From Tetrahymena thermophila SB210 (lineage: Eukaryota > Ciliophora > Oligohymenophorea > Hymenostomatida > Tetrahymenidae): DNA of 64,000 bases. Positions 1 through 14,512 of this stretch are shown here, in pieces (the first letter of the stretch is position 1; the number at the start of each line of letters is the position of its first letter). Where the stretch lies: the NCBI RefSeq assembly GCF_000189635.1, contig NW_002476512.1:434001-498000 (forward strand). The letters are read 5' to 3'. A program made the position numbers and the translations under genes. Below the pieces are notes generated by a model. The model had not been told where the DNA came from and searched no databases. It worked only from the letters and a program-made list of their open reading frames with translations.

Positions 1-1233
1 GAATGTGTTCTATAATTCATATTTGAATGATGTTTTTTATTAATCTTCTTTTGTAATCAAAATTTAATCAGCTGCTTGGGTATAAATTTCTTTTTTCTTT
101 TCACTATCTTTAAAATTCCTTTTTTTATCCTATTTTTTTTTATTTGATTCTTAAGTTGGGTTTTCAAAATTAAATAATCGATTTATTAGCTTTGAATCTA
201 ATTCTATTTGAGATAAAGGCCTGCAAATTATAGCTCCCACTGTAAAAAATATATTAAATATACCACCAAGCTAAGATAGTGATCTATCAAGCTTTTGATA
301 TGATCTGTTGTATATATTATCTACATTTTTTTCAAATGAAATATAACAATCATAGAGAAGATTTCCTGATTTAGGCGAAACCTACTCTCTATCTCCACTG
401 AATGTCAACGTATTAGTTGTTTATATATCAGTTCCCATTAGTCCGTAATCAGAATTCAAATAGGTGTTTCTAAAATTAATATTTGTCTATTTAGTAAACT
501 CTGGTCCAGAGATCCAAAATGATTACCTTCCAAGGGGTTAGAAAGGTTTTGTTTTATCAGAAGGAATAGCAGAGTAGTCTACGTAGTAAATAGCCAACCT
601 ACAATATTGAAGAAGATTATTCATATTAGGGTTGCAATTAATACCTTAACAAGAATTTACCTTAAGCTCTAAAGCTGAATAGTGCTGAGCATCGAATTAT
701 CCTTAAATATATAAATCCGACTCTTCTTAACTAATACAATACATATCTTTGTAGCTTAATGAAATAAAATAGTTATTAACTTCAGGAATATTGAAATGAT
801 CTATCCTGCATGGCTCTGTTTTTACTGTTCTTATTGTTGTACTAGCTACGAATTACCCAGTGGCTTCATTTTTAGTTTTTATAGTTTATTTAATAAAAAG
901 AGTAGCATTATAAACTGTAGGATCAATATAATGCTAAGAAGTAGAATTTTATAAGCCAAAAGTTAAGATGAATTTATCTGAAGTTAAGTTATAACGTGAT
1001 GGCTCTGAAGTAAATTTCTATTCAAAAAGAACATAAGGATGAGTATAGTCATAAAGTTAATCAAGAATTAGTTTAATTTGATATCCTAAGATACCAATCA
1101 AACAAAGAGTTACTAATCCTCCAATTTAAGTTTTATGATTAGTTTCTTTATTAAACCTAATATTTATTCCTATTCCAAATATATCCAATCTTTCAAGAAT
1201 ATTTTTTTTCTATTTAAGGACTTTGAATTCCAT
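1..1233 (-). CDS. Two-TM ciliate membrane protein, copy A (5' part; gene runs off the left edge)
   Basis: With TAA/TAG read as Gln, the minus strand is open from ATG at 1233 to position 1 (411 codons). The protein begins MEFKVLKQKKN and continues with the family pattern LDIFGIGINIRFNKE. A first membrane segment lies at about residues 37-57. It is followed by a roughly 260-residue outer region with scattered cysteines and a second hydrophobic segment around residue 325 (LGGIFNIFFTVGAIICRPL), then a lysine-rich tail. It is a paralogue of four genes further right (copies B-E), whose full length is 708 aa, so about 300 C-terminal residues are outside the window. No break is seen in the visible part. 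The family is familiar from ciliate genomes as hypothetical transmembrane proteins; I cannot give a function. Confidence 0.85.
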
Positions 1234-2205
1234 TCTATTTTATTATTATTATTATTATTAATTTTTTGAGTTTATTAATTTTTTAAATTTTATTTATTGG
1301 TTATTGTATCACACTTTTTTAAATAGTGAGAGGAAATAGCTTTTTAATTTATAATTAAAATCTGATTTAGTAAATGTTTGTAATTTTCTTCTGTTTTTTC
1401 GAAATTAGTGGTTAAATTTGATCAGATTAAAAAGTTAAAACTTTTTATTCCTTAAAAATAATATGATTAAGCAAATAAATACTACCTAAAAGATAAAAAA
1501 ATAAATTTTCAATAAATTCTTATTTCATAAAAATCATAGAATTATTTGATATCAAATTATTTTTAATGAAGAAAATTTTATATTAATTGAGTATTTTTAT
1601 AAATTGATTTTAGAAACTCAAGTATTTAAGTCATTACTGCTAATTATTTAATGATAGTAATATTATTATTACTCTAACTGGAGTTCATTATATAATTAAT
1701 TAGTTTTAAAAGATTGTAATTTTGAAAATTACTAATTAAAATATTTTTTTTCAAAAAATTTTAATCACAATTATGTAATATTTAAATAAAAATAATATTA
1801 TTTAATTATTTATATTTATTTAATCATTTAAATGTAAAAAATTTCAAAAGCAATCAAAATAGTTTCAAAGTTAAAAAAAGTATCAAGAAATTTTTATGAA
1901 AAAAAAAAATTAATATTAAATAAAAATTATAAAAGCCATATTCCATAATTTGAAAAAGATAATGAAATATTGAAAATATATTTAAATTATTTGATTTATT
2001 AAACAAACTAAAATATAAAACATGATGATTATATGCTCAAAATTCTGATTTAATAATTTTTTTTTTGCTAAAGTAAAAAATTCCTACCGATCTTATTACT
2101 TTTTACTAAAAAAATCATTAATTACTTATCTAAAAATAAATAAGTAGAATTAAAAAGAAAAAAAAGCAACAAAAAATAAATTTGAGAAGAATAAGTTTTT
2201 TACGA
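1234..2205. other. Divergent intergenic region
   Basis: AT-rich DNA between two genes transcribed away from each other (copy A on the minus strand, the first propeller gene on the plus strand). It must hold both promoters. No coding frame, RNA gene or clear motif is visible. Confidence 0.6.
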
Positions 2206-5200
2206 ATGAATAAGTAGATAGTAATTATACTTAGCTTAGTCCATCTATTATTCACTTAAACAGTTAATAATAATACAAGCTATATTTACTCTCCATAATT
2301 TTTAAATGCAATAAATTTGAATAATGAAAAGTGGACTCCTCTTCTTATTGATATTGATAAAACAAATAATCTTGTTTTTGTTTCTACTGGCTTTTCTGGG
2401 ATATCTATCCTCGATAAACAAGGAAGTAAAATACTTTTCTCAAAAAGTATTGATGATTATTTTATTTAGCACATTCAAATCTCAAATAATGCATAGTATT
2501 TGTTTGTAGGATTTCAAACACATTTGAGAGTGTATAAATTAGATTTCTAAATAAATAATTCTAATGAATTAGATATGAAGAGTTTCGTTTAACTGTAAGA
2601 AATAGAATTTTAAACAGGTATCCTTAAAATTCTTTATTAAGAATAGCAAGAGTTATTGATAGTCTCAGGAAAATTTGGCATAATAAATGCTTATGATACT
2701 TCAAATAAAAGTTAGATCTACCTAATAGGAACCTTTACTGTTGATAATCCTCTTATAAATGGTATTTTTCTCACAAAAGATGCATAATGGCTTTATGTAT
2801 CCGCAGACACTTTAGGAATAGTTATATTTAGATTGCAAGATAATTATTACTCAAATAATTCTTAAAGCTAACGATAACTTAAATTTATTGTTGCTGGAGA
2901 AGCATTGTTTAGTACTTAAGCTAATTTTTGCTAGGCCACATCTGATTATTATGTTTTTTGCTTCGATTTTTGGAAGGGATTCTTTTTTTCTAATTCTTAA
3001 TAAGTCATTGAAGCTTAATAAGAATAATACCCAGTTCAAATTACATTTTAAAGATACTGGCCGTTTTCGTAGATAGTTCCCACTATATAATCATTAATAG
3101 TTAATTAATAAGAAACTCTAATATTTATAGGAGTCAGATCTTAAGGAATTTATATATTTGATATAACTAAAAGACCACAGATCAGTCTTCTTTAGCAAAT
3201 TAAAGCAGATTCTTTAGCCTACTCAATAAAATTTTCTCAAGATGAGAAATATCTATATTTATCTAACTCTTAGTTTGTCTTAACTTACTAACAAGTAGAA
3301 ATAAATTTGAATAATAATTTTCCTAATTTATTTAACATTCATTAAGCAAAATTTGATTAATTAGATTAAATCACTCATAAATCAAGATGCTATATTGATT
3401 CTACTAATTCTTACTTTATTGGTGCTTTTGATTCAGATGGAATATTCGTCTTCCCATTTTACAAAAATCCATATAAACTAAATATTTCTAACTATCAGAG
3501 CTATCCTATTGCATCAGACTCTATTTACTTTGAATCATCAAACAAGTACATGATTGTTCCTTAGAAAATTACTAATGTTCCTATTGAAATTTACTAATAC
3601 AACCCTATTAATAGTAACCAAGATCAAGCTGAAATATCTTTAATGAATATAAAACTAGTTAAGAAGTATAACTCAAATACTATTAAAGTTAGTGAAATGA
3701 TAAGTTTTAGCTATGATAAAACATTTGCTGTCTAAACCCATTAAACAGGATTGATTCTATATAATTCTACAGATATACTTAATATGTCTATTTATTATTT
3801 ATGGGAAAATCCTGATTTCATCTAAGGTGAAAACTAGGGCGCATGTATCACTAAAGACAATAAATGGGTATTAAGTACAGTCAGATAGTTTGGGGTTTAT
3901 TTGTTAAATGTAGAAGATAAGGCAAACCCCATACTCTCTAATTACAGTCTTGATTTTGGTGGTGAGAGTATTTTGATTTCTGAAACTTATAATTATGCCT
4001 ATTTGATAGATGGTGTAAAGGGATTTGCAATAGTAGATATTACAAATTTTCCTAAAATATCAATTTTATCTAAAATTTCTTTAGAAGGATATGCGATCAT
4101 GAGTCTACCATTATAAAATGAAGATTATATATTGGTAACTTAATAGGAATAAGGGGTATTACTCACTCTTATTGACATTAGAGATAAGCAATATCCATAT
4201 ATCATAAATAAAATTATGTATGGATCTCAAATATGTTAAGCCGTTTGTATACCATAAACCTAGGGTTTTATTTTCCTTACATTATCTTAAGGAATTTTAA
4301 CAATCCCTATGTAAAGTGAAATTTAAATTCATACTGATGCAAATCTTATTACCTTAAATCAAAGCAGTGGAATGCTTATAAATGAAAGATTGAAGAAAAG
4401 CGATTTATCTCTGTAAACAGGTAGCCCATAAATATAAAATGAATATATCTTGTAAGTAGGATAAAAGGTATAGTTTGGCTTTAGTATTCTTTACCCTGTT
4501 TCCTAAGATATGCGCATAGAGAACATATATTTTTATAAAGATGGTTAGATGGTAGATTTACCTTCGTTTTTTTAGTTTGATCTCTTCTCTCAATCTCTGT
4601 AATTTACTGTCTAAAATTAATTATTAGGAAATAATTAAAATTAGCTAAATCTTATTATAATACTTCTTTGGACTATCATTCCTCTTGATTAAACATCTTT
4701 TTAATATTTTTCTGAAGATTCAAATGATTTTGCTGTTACAACCCCTGATTAGTCTGCACTCATCTATTAGTATCTTTAAAATTAGAATGTACTAGACTCA
4801 AATAATAAAGTTATTCGTAGTTATGATTTTAGCAAAGATTTATAATTGAATAGTCAATTAAAAAGTTAGCTTGTTGACCCTCAATTAGTTAGCTATGATA
4901 TGTATTAAATAATCACTCAATAAATAGAATAAAAAATAAATTTAACTTTGAAAAAGTCATGCTATTTAAATCCAATCAAGTTTTATGTAGTATCATCACT
5001 AAAATTTGATAATGAAAAAATTAGCCAGTTTATCTCAACAAATTAAAGGTAATAAGTGTTTGTAACCCTATAGATTAACAGTTAAGATGGAAAGTTAGTT
5101 TAACTAATTTAAAGTAGTGTAGTAACCTTTATTTCACCATAGCAAGATCAATTAAAAATATAAGGGTCTCTTGAGAATGTAAACAACGTTCTGTACTAAA

Positions 5201-7455
5201 AAGTAATATTTTCTAATAACACATAAATCTCAGAAATTAATTCTCCAAATATAACTATCACTATTACAGACAATACAAACTATCCTTTAGTTTAAACATT
5301 TAAAATATCTAAAAGCAATTTTATCAAACTGAAAAAATAATTGCAAATTAATTAATAAAACAATCTACAAAAATAGTTGGAAAATTAATATCCGAGCAGT
5401 GTGCTCTATATAGCTTCTGATGTTTATATTTCATTTTCTTCAAATTCATTTTTTGTAGAAGATATTTCATAGCTGAGCTATAAATATTTATACGAAACAA
5501 AAAATGGAATATACGAATAAATTCCTCCTGACTTTTGGTTGTAATAATAAGATGAATAGTTAAATCTAAAAGGTTCCACAACACCTAAAATGTATAGAAA
5601 TACTTATAGATTTAAAATAATAGCTTCTGATGGATATACTCAAGCAGAAGACTATTTTTAGGTAACTGTTTCAGGAATATCTTACTTTTATGTAATGAAT
5701 ATACTTATTTAGATATTAGGTCCTTTAGTTGCAGTCTTAGGTTTGTACAAATATAGAGGAATTTTATATAATATTATCTAAAAAAATAAGGTAACTTATT
5801 CAGGTGAAACAGCAATTTGTGGATAATTATTTCACAAAGAAATTGTAATTTTAGGGAGAACTTAATAAGCTGCGAGAACAGTTTTAAAGAAATTATTCAA
5901 AAATATTTAAAATTAATAAAAACTGAAATAAAATATAAAAGAAAATGATATCCCAGAATAGTATTTATTTTAAGACATTTATGACAAAACCTCAAGCTCT
6001 CAACAACAAATTAATTTATTTGAGGAGTAATAAATAAAGCAGGACCCATAGGATTAAACATTTATAGGTGAATAAATGTAAAATAATATATAAATAACAA
6101 GTTAAATATTATAAAAACTTAAAAAACATAATCCAAAATCCATACTTGAATAGAGATATCTTGATAAGTTAGGTAACTTAAAATTTTCAAAAGTAATAGA
6201 AGATATTGTTAAAAATAGAATATATCCGAAAGGAGAATATTTTAATTCTTATCAGGAATTTAAAAGTGAAATAATTGATTAAAATTCAAGAATGCACAAA
6301 GCTGTAAGATGTTTAATTTCAAGATATCTTTTAAATTTAGACAAAAAGACTAAAAAATTGTATAAATTTATTAAATTTTATTGCATGCAAAATAATTAAA
6401 TTAATAAAAATGATTGGTATAAAGTTGTTGTAGATATAAACTATGAATCCAAAGATGACTATGTAAATTAAAGATAAATATTCCCAATTCTTAAATTAAA
6501 ATGTGAAATTTTATTTTTAGTTTTTTAGATGTTAAATTTATTACCAAAATAAATATCTCAAAATCCACCAAAGATGTTTTAAAATCTTAACTAGTTAGTA
6601 ACTGATTACAGTTCAAATATTAATTTATCTTTGCTAGGAGAAGTATTATTTGCAGATGTTTTAGGTTTTTAGTAAAATAACTCTTCTAGTTTCTCTCCAT
6701 CTGTAGGCTAATCAATTCATCTAAATATATGTGATATAAGCCAGGTTATAGCTTTTAAAAAAAGAAAAATAAATAAGTGGTTAAAACCAGTATTTAGAGT
6801 GTTGAACATTGAATATACTAAATTTGGAGCGTTTAAAAATATGAGATTACCTACTTGGATGTATTTAGATTAAATGAATGGAAAAATATACTTCCATGGT
6901 ATACCAGAATAATATGATGCCTAGGAAATTTAAATAAGAATTTATGATAATACTGGATATGTTGTACAACAATTCAATGTGAAAATTCTAAATAATTTTG
7001 AACTTAAAAACAATAATTTAAAATCATAAATTGATAAAATATATTCAGCAGTTGCTGATGAATAAGAAGAATTATTTTCTCTTGTATAAAGCAAAGTATA
7101 TGGTAAATAAGAATAAATATATTTTACAGATCAATAAGTTAAGCATGAGGAAACTTTCACAGACTCAATTTCTAATTTAAGGAGGTAAAAAAGATTATCC
7201 TAATCAAAATTTATGATCAATTCATTTAAAACTTATAAATAGAACTCACCTAAAAAAATTATTTCTCACAATTACCAAAATAATATAAATTAGTATGAAT
7301 TTAAATGTAACTCAAATAGCAAAAATACAAATAAAAATAATGAAAATTCTAGGAGTATCTTTTCTGAATATAATTAATCTAAGACCTCAGAAGAATATTA
7401 GAATTATAATTCTTAAGAAAAAAATTAATTATATATTGACGTAATAAAAGAGTGA
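2206..7455 (+). CDS. Large membrane protein with LVIVD-type beta-propeller and cadherin-like (CADG) domain, paralogue 1
   Basis: A single uninterrupted ciliate-code frame of 1749 aa. The start chosen gives a signal peptide (MNKQIVIILSLVHLLF). Residues ~30-650 carry repeated blades such as GIYIFDITKRPQISLL and GFAIVDITNFPKISIL, the pattern of LVIVD repeats that form an extracellular beta-propeller. At ~1060-1155 comes a CADG-like fold ending FKIIASDGYTQAEDYF, followed at once by a membrane segment at ~1160-1185 (ILGPLVAVLGLYKYRG). The remaining ~560 residues should be cytoplasmic. At ~1545-1600 they contain a second cadherin/He_PIG-like piece (LPTWMYLDQMNGKIYF). The next gene is a paralogue collinear over its whole length. 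Adhesion or ligand binding at the cell surface is inference from domain type. Confidence 0.88.
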
Positions 7456-8246
7456 GTATCAAAACTAACAAAAAAAAATTTTTTGATAAAAAGAAAAAAT
7501 TTAAATAATTAATTTACATTATAAATGAATAAATTTTTGCTGTGACTCCCCACCTCAAAACCCATATTTTACTAAATTCAAATTTATAATTTGAGATATT
7601 AAATTCAAGAGAATTTTCGGTCAAAAGCTAAGGAAAATTATCAACTTTAAATAATAGAAAAAAGATATGCTGTCCTTTAAATTTTATTTAAATTTAAGTA
7701 TGTGTCTAATAATTCAAAAGAGCTACAACATAGTTTCCAAATAAATGACTAATTATATAGGAATATATAAATAAATAATAAAATAATACTATAATTTGTT
7801 TTATAAATATTTTTTATGATATGTGAATAAATTAATTTTGCATAGAATATTTGTTTATTTATTGTTGAAGTATTATTAAGAAAAATTAGATATTAAAGTT
7901 AGATTTCAAGATAGTAAAAACTTTCAATGATAACTCACTATTAAAAATTATGCTATTTACATAATTAAATTTAAATGCAAATTAATCACTTTTCATGATT
8001 TTTATTTATGTAAAACTTTAATAATCCTCTATTAGTATATTTTTACTTTTTCATAACAACTTCTATTAATCTTTTTTGCTCCAGCCAATTTTTAAAGCTA
8101 AATAATCACCCAAAGCTCTTATTTGATTTTATTCTTTTAGGCTATAATAATAACAAATAAAAAGAGTAAAAAATTAATATAACATACAATAACTAAAATA
8201 ATAGCAAGTAAATACTTGATCATTCAAATTAATCACCTTAAATAAA
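7456..8246. other. Intergenic region between tandem propeller genes
   Basis: Very AT-rich spacer of 0.8 kb between two co-directional genes. I see no reading frame or RNA gene in it. Confidence 0.6.
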
Positions 8247-11200
8247 ATGCGTATTTAAACTTTGGTTCTTTTAGCCAAAATAATATGTGTAATAGGATAA
8301 CTAACCAATAATAGGAGCTTTATTTACTCTCATTAATTTACTAGCTAATTGAATCAAACTTAACCATTATGGGCTCCTTTGCTGCTACATCCCATAACTT
8401 AAAATAATTTAGTTTTTATATCTACTAGTAATTCAGTAATTTCAGTTATCAACTAACTTGGAAATCAAATACTTTTTTACAAAAATGTAAGTGATGATTT
8501 TATTTCGTGCTTTTAAGTTTCTTAAAATGGGTAATTGCTTATTATAGGTTATGAAAAGTCATTCGCTCTTTATGAATTAGGATTCAACTTAAATAATGCC
8601 AATCAAATAAACATGTAGAAGTTTGATAAAATATCAGAAGTTGAGTTTAGTTTAGGTATCTAAAGAATGGTTTTCGATGAAAAAAATGATCTACTATTAA
8701 TTGCAGGAAGATAAGGCCTTATTAATGCTTATGATTTATCCGATAAAAGTCATGTTCACTAAATCGGGACTCACACTATTTAAAACGCTCAAATTGATGA
8801 TATGTATCTATCAACAGATGGTAACTGGTTGTGTGTGTCATCTACCACTTTTGGATTAAATTTATTTTAGGTTCAAAAAAATTAATTTAATAATAATCGC
8901 ACATTTAATGAAGTAGCATATAGTAAATATGGAAATTATACAAATTATTGCTAAATCACTTCTGACATTTACGTTTTTTGCTTTGATAATTGGTTAGGCT
9001 TATTTTTTGCTAATTTTTAATCAATTTTATAATCTATTTAAAACTAATTTCCCATTCAAATTACTTTTTAATCATACTGGCCGTTTTTTTCAAAAATTCC
9101 AGCAATAACCCAAATGATAATTAACTAAAGCGAAACACTATTATTCCTAGGTACTAGATCAAAAGGAATTTATATAATCGATATTTCAAAAAGACCAAAA
9201 TTTATTTTCGTATAGTAAATAAAACTCAATCATTTTGTGGGATCTTTAAAACTATCAATCGATGAATAATACTTATATTTTTCAGATGGTTCAAGTCTTT
9301 TCACTTTTTAAAAATAATAAAAAAATCTGAATAATAATTTTCCAAATTTGTTTAATATTCATTAGGCAAAGTATGATGAATTTATGCCTGGCGCATGGAA
9401 ATGGAGATGCTATATTGATTAAAATAATTCATATTTTATTGGAGCTTTCGATGTCAGTGGCCTTTTTGTTTTCCCGTTTCATTAAAATCCATATAGATTA
9501 AATATTTCTAATTACTTAAATTATCCTATTATATAGGATTCTCTTTAGTTAGAGCCTACTGGTAAATATATGATAGTACCCGAGTTTTTTACTCCTGATG
9601 TAGTAGGAGTTTATCAGTATAATCCAATTGATGATAGTCCTGATTAAAGTGATATCTCTCTTATGAATATGAAATTAGTAAAATCTTACCCTGCTAATTT
9701 AACTCAAGTAAGTGAGATGATGACCTTTAGCTACGATAGAACATTTGCTGTTTAATCTTTTGCAACAGGACTCATTCTCTACAATTCTACAAGTATTTTT
9801 GATATGTATGTTTACATAGTTTGGTAGAATCCTGATTTTATGGTCGGCGAAAACTAAGGTGCTTGCATTACCAAAGACAATTAATGGGTGTTAAGTACTA
9901 TTAGGTTATTTGGAGTTTATTTACTAAATGTACAAAATAAAACTAATCCTATTCTTTCTGATTATTTAATAGACTTAGGTGGAGAAAGTGTTTTTATATC
10001 TGAGTCGTATTCCTATGCTTATTTAGTGGATTTAACTAAAGGATTTGCAATTATTGACACAACATATTTTCCAAAAATAAAAGTGATATCTAGGGTACCT
10101 TTAGAAGGATATGTTATTATGGCTTTACCTCTATAAAATGAAGAATATATTTTGATTACTCAGGAAGAAAAAGGTATGCTCACTCTAATTGATATGAGAG
10201 ATAAGAAAAATCCATATGTTGTGAATACAATAATTTATCAATCTCAGACAAGTTAAGCTGTGTGCATGCCAAAAAGCTAAGATTATATATTTCTAACAAT
10301 ATCATCAGGGATTTTAACGATGCCTCTATAGAGTGATGTTTAAATACACACAGATGCAAATCTAATCACTTTTGATCATAATCAGAGAGTAAGTAACATT
10401 TAATAAATAAATAAGGTTAATTATAATTAGAATAAAGATGGTATTTAAATAATAAATGAGTATATTTTTTAGATTGGTTAAACGATTCAATTTAATTTTA
10501 ATATAATTTATCCAGTCTCTTAATATATGTAAATTATTTAAGTATATTACTACTATAATAGCTAGATTCTGAGCACTCCTAGTTTTTTTTCTTTTGATGT
10601 TACTTCTTAAAAGCTAACATTTACTGTAGATTAATCTTTATTAGGAAATATTTAATAACCAATAAATTCAAATATAATTTTATTGTGGACAGTTATTCCA
10701 TTAGATAAGACTTCATTTATTTACATCGCTGAAGATTCTTATGATTTGGGTGTTACAAACTCAACTTAATCTGCTCAAATCTATCAGTACCTTTTAGATC
10801 AAAATGTATTAAATACAAAAGGAATAGTTAACAATCAGTATGACTTTAATAAGAATTTTCTATTAGACAGTGATTTTTAATCTATATTAATAGATCCTTC
10901 AACTATGGATAAAACACTATACTAATAAATCATATCATAGATAACTTTGAAAATTAATATATCTTTAAAAAAATCTTGCTACATGAATCCTATTAGATTT
11001 TACGTGATTCCCTCCCTCACTTTTGATGCCAGTAGTTCAAAAAAATTTATTTCAACCAATTAGCTGGGAGACATTTAAATTATTTTGCAAATAGATGATT
11101 AAGTTGGAAAATTTCTTTTACCAACTTAAACAAGTGTAGCTTTGTATATGTCAGCAAAGTAAGATTAGCTAAAAATAGAAGGTCCCCTTAATGAAGTTAA

Positions 11201-13229
11201 TAAAATTTTACAATAATAAATAATATTTGCAAATAATACAATAATAACTAACCAAATTAGTCCTAATATTACAATAACTATAGTTGATAATATTAATTGT
11301 TAACTCATTGAAACACTATTTATTGTTGATTGTAAATTTATAAAACTTAAGGGTTAATTATAAATTAACACATTAAATAACCTTTAAACACAGTTGAATT
11401 AGTAATATCCTCAAAGTGTAATTAGTATAGAATCTTATGTAAAGATATCATTTTCTTCTAGCACATTTTATGTATCAGATAGCTAGATAATAACATATAA
11501 GTGTTATTATTTAAATAAAAAAGGGGCATACGAATTATTATCAGCCAACTTTTGGCTTCAGTAATAAAATAATAAGCTAAGTTTCAAAGGCTCCTCAACA
11601 TCTAATATGTATGGTGAGATCTATAAATTCAAGATAGTAGCATTTGATGGTTATACTTAAGCAGAAGATGAATTTTAGATTTCTATAACAGGTTTACCTT
11701 TTACTTATGTCTTGAATTTGCTACTTGAGATATTAGGCCCTTTATTGGGATTATTTGGTGCTTATAAGAAAAGGTTTGTTTTCTATAATATTATTTTTAA
11801 AAATAAGATTAAATTCTCTGAGGAAAGAGTGTTCTGTGGATAGCTATACAGAAAAGAAATCATCATTTTAGGTAGAGTTCAAGAAGTTGCTCAGTCTATT
11901 TTATTAAATCTACAAAAAGAGATCTTTTTATAGCAACGAAGCAAGCTTATTAAAGAGATTAATTAAATAGATAACTAAATAATTAAAGCTGAAAATTAAT
12001 CTTCAGATTGCAGTGAATCTGTGAATGATAAAGAAAACTAAATAAATTTTGTAAATGAAGAAACACTTAAAATTAATAGTAAAACTTATAAAAAAAGTTT
12101 TGAAAAATTTTTACAAAATTTTAAAAAAATGAAAAAACATTCACCAAAGACTTTATTAGAATAAAAATATATGGGTGTGACAGGTGATTTGATTTTTTCA
12201 AATGTTGTTGAAGACATTCTTAGATTTTCAATATTTCCAAATTAAAATATTTTTAAGTCTAAGTAAGAGTTTATTGGCGAAATAAAAAATTAAAATTCTA
12301 GAATACACAAAGCAGTTAGAGCATAAATTTCAAGATAACTATTGAGTTTAGATTTAAAAACTTATGAAATTTATTAGTTCATAAAGACATACTGCATTTA
12401 AAATATATAAAAAAATAAAAATGATTGGTTTAAAGGTTTAGTTTCTATTGAATACAATAATAAAGAAAATAAAGAATAAAAATCAATTTTTCCAAAATTA
12501 AAATTAAAGTGTGAAGTTTTATTTGAAATATTAAAAATTCTTTAACTATTTTCAGATAAAAATGATAAATATGTTCCTAAGAATTTTAAATAAATGGTAA
12601 ATTGTGTAAATAAATATTAAGCTGATATTAATATCTTTTTATTAAGAGAAGTTATCTTTGCAGATACATTTGGTTTTTAAGGTTATATGCCATCAAATTT
12701 TAATCCAGCACTAGGTTAATCTATCCATCTTAACTCTTATGAAATAAGTTAAGTTATTGCATTTAAAGAAAAGAAAATTAATAAATGGTTAAAGCCTCTT
12801 TACAGACTATTAAAAATAGAATATACAAAATATGGGCTGTTTAAAAATATGAGACTACCATCTTGGATTTATTTAGATCAAAGGCATGGAAAAATAATTT
12901 TTCGTGGAATACCAACTAAACTTGATGTAGAATAAATTTAAATAAGGATATATGACATAAGCGGATATGTAATTTAAGAATTTTCACTAAATATATAAAC
13001 AAACTTTTAAAAATCATACCAAAGATTAGAATTAATAAATAATATTTTTAACAACTCGGAAATTTAAGATGAATAAAATTGTCTACTAATCGATATAAAT
13101 TAATAAAAAAATTAAAATTATAGAACTTTTGAATCTCCTATAGCAATGAAAAGTCTATCTGCGAGAATTAATTAGAACACTATTTATAATTTGCTAGAGA
13201 GATAAAACATTTAATAATCATAAAATTGA
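8247..13229 (+). CDS. Large membrane protein with LVIVD-type beta-propeller and CADG domain, paralogue 2
   Basis: An uninterrupted frame of 1660 aa that follows its neighbour from end to end. The ATG chosen gives a hydrophobic leader (MRIQTLVLLAKIICVIG). Blades such as GIYIIDISKRPKFIFV and GFAIIDTTYFPKIKVI make the extracellular propeller. The CADG-like domain (~1050-1148) ends FKIVAFDGYTQAEDEF. A membrane segment follows (~1150-1172, LEILGPLLGLFGAYKKR), then a ~490-residue cytoplasmic tail with a second cadherin-like piece near residue 1535 (LPSWIYLDQRHGKIIF). It is about 90 residues shorter than paralogue 1, mainly through small losses in the tail and the region before the CADG domain. Same orientation and similar architecture indicate tandem duplication. 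The role is unknown; surface recognition is the likeliest reading. Confidence 0.87.
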
Positions 13230-13394
13230 AGTATCTTATAAGTTTAAATTTCTTCTATTTATTCATTCATTCTATTTTATTAAAAAATAGTTAGATGAAG
13301 TATTAACTTATGTTATTTATATTTTATTTAGCATAAATTTTTTATTTTGGATTTTTTATTTTAAAAAAAATATTTCTTTTTGAATTTATTTATG

Positions 13395-13860
13395 TAAGTT
13401 TTTAATAAACTTTGAATAATTTAAACAATATTATTATTTACTAAATCACCATATTTAAATGAAGAGTATGATTTATTTTTCTTTCTATTTAATATTTAGA
13501 ACTTATTCATCATTATTTAATAGGTTTTGATATTTTTTTAAACACACATTTTTTTTTTACTTTAAAGAAGAAGTTTCCAATAAAACTTTATTAATAAGTT
13601 ATCAATAAAAATATCTATGATATTTTAAAGAATTTTGAATTTCTTCAGTATTAAGAGTTAGAATAAAAATATTTTATTTTTCAACTTAACTATGTTTACA
13701 ATTATTTGCTTCAATTAAAAAGATATTACTTAAGCAGTTTACTTTATTCTTTTATATTTAAATTTAGTTTTTTATTCTTATTTGAAATTAATTTTTAATA
13801 TTTTGTTTTTATTTCATTTTTAGCTTTTTAAATCCCTTTAATTATTAAACTTTAGAGTAA
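13395..13860 (-). pseudogene. 5' kinase remnant at the left edge of block 1
   Basis: This stretch aligns by eye with the N-lobe part of the kinase-TPR genes at 19212-21259 and 31393-33318 (compare the runs around 13420-13560 with 32830-32990). It contains only the segment upstream of the catalytic loop: the catalytic loop, activation segment and TPR part are missing, cut off at the duplication breakpoint. No usable frame remains. From ~13860 to 14512 the sequence is AT-rich spacer that resembles the spacer between the kinase and two-TM genes in the other units. Confidence 0.6.
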
Positions 13861-14512
13861 ATTTTATTTAAAAATCAAAAATACTCATCGTATTTTATCT
13901 TGATACAATTTTTTTCTTATTTTGAAAATTTATTTTTCCACTTATCTTAAAAATATTTTAATATCAACAGAGACTTTCTAATTTATTAAAAATAATTTAC
14001 TTTTCTTTAAATAATTATTGTTTTTTTTAATTTTTATCTAACCTTGTTATTATTAATAGTAATTTAATTCTAAATAATTTTTTCATATAAATTGCTTTTA
14101 TTTGATTCTTAATAATCTTAAAAAATAACAATTTCTAAATATTTTAAATACAGAAAATTGTTTATTTATTTTCAGATTTAATTAACTTAATACCAAATTA
14201 AAATAGTTAAAATTTAAATTTTATAATTATATTAAATAGTATTTATCAAAATAAAACATTATGAGTTATAGATCATCAAATTTTTAAATTAATCTTTTTG
14301 TTCTAATTAATTTAATAAAAAACTCAATTAATAAATTACGAGCAAATTTTTGCTGATTATGATTTTGTCAAATTTCAGCTACATAAAAGGGAAATTGATA
14401 AAAATAATAATAATAAAATATTGGGTAAAGCTTACAAATAAATAAATACATAAACATAATAAGAATAAAGCATTTATTTATAATTTACATAGGCTTTTTA
14501 TTATATAAAAAA

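Noticed and set aside
3901-4116. Short plus-strand frame inside the first propeller gene
   Set aside because: It is a piece of the long gene between two TAG/TAA codons that are glutamine in this organism. The same applies to the frame at 9888-10136.
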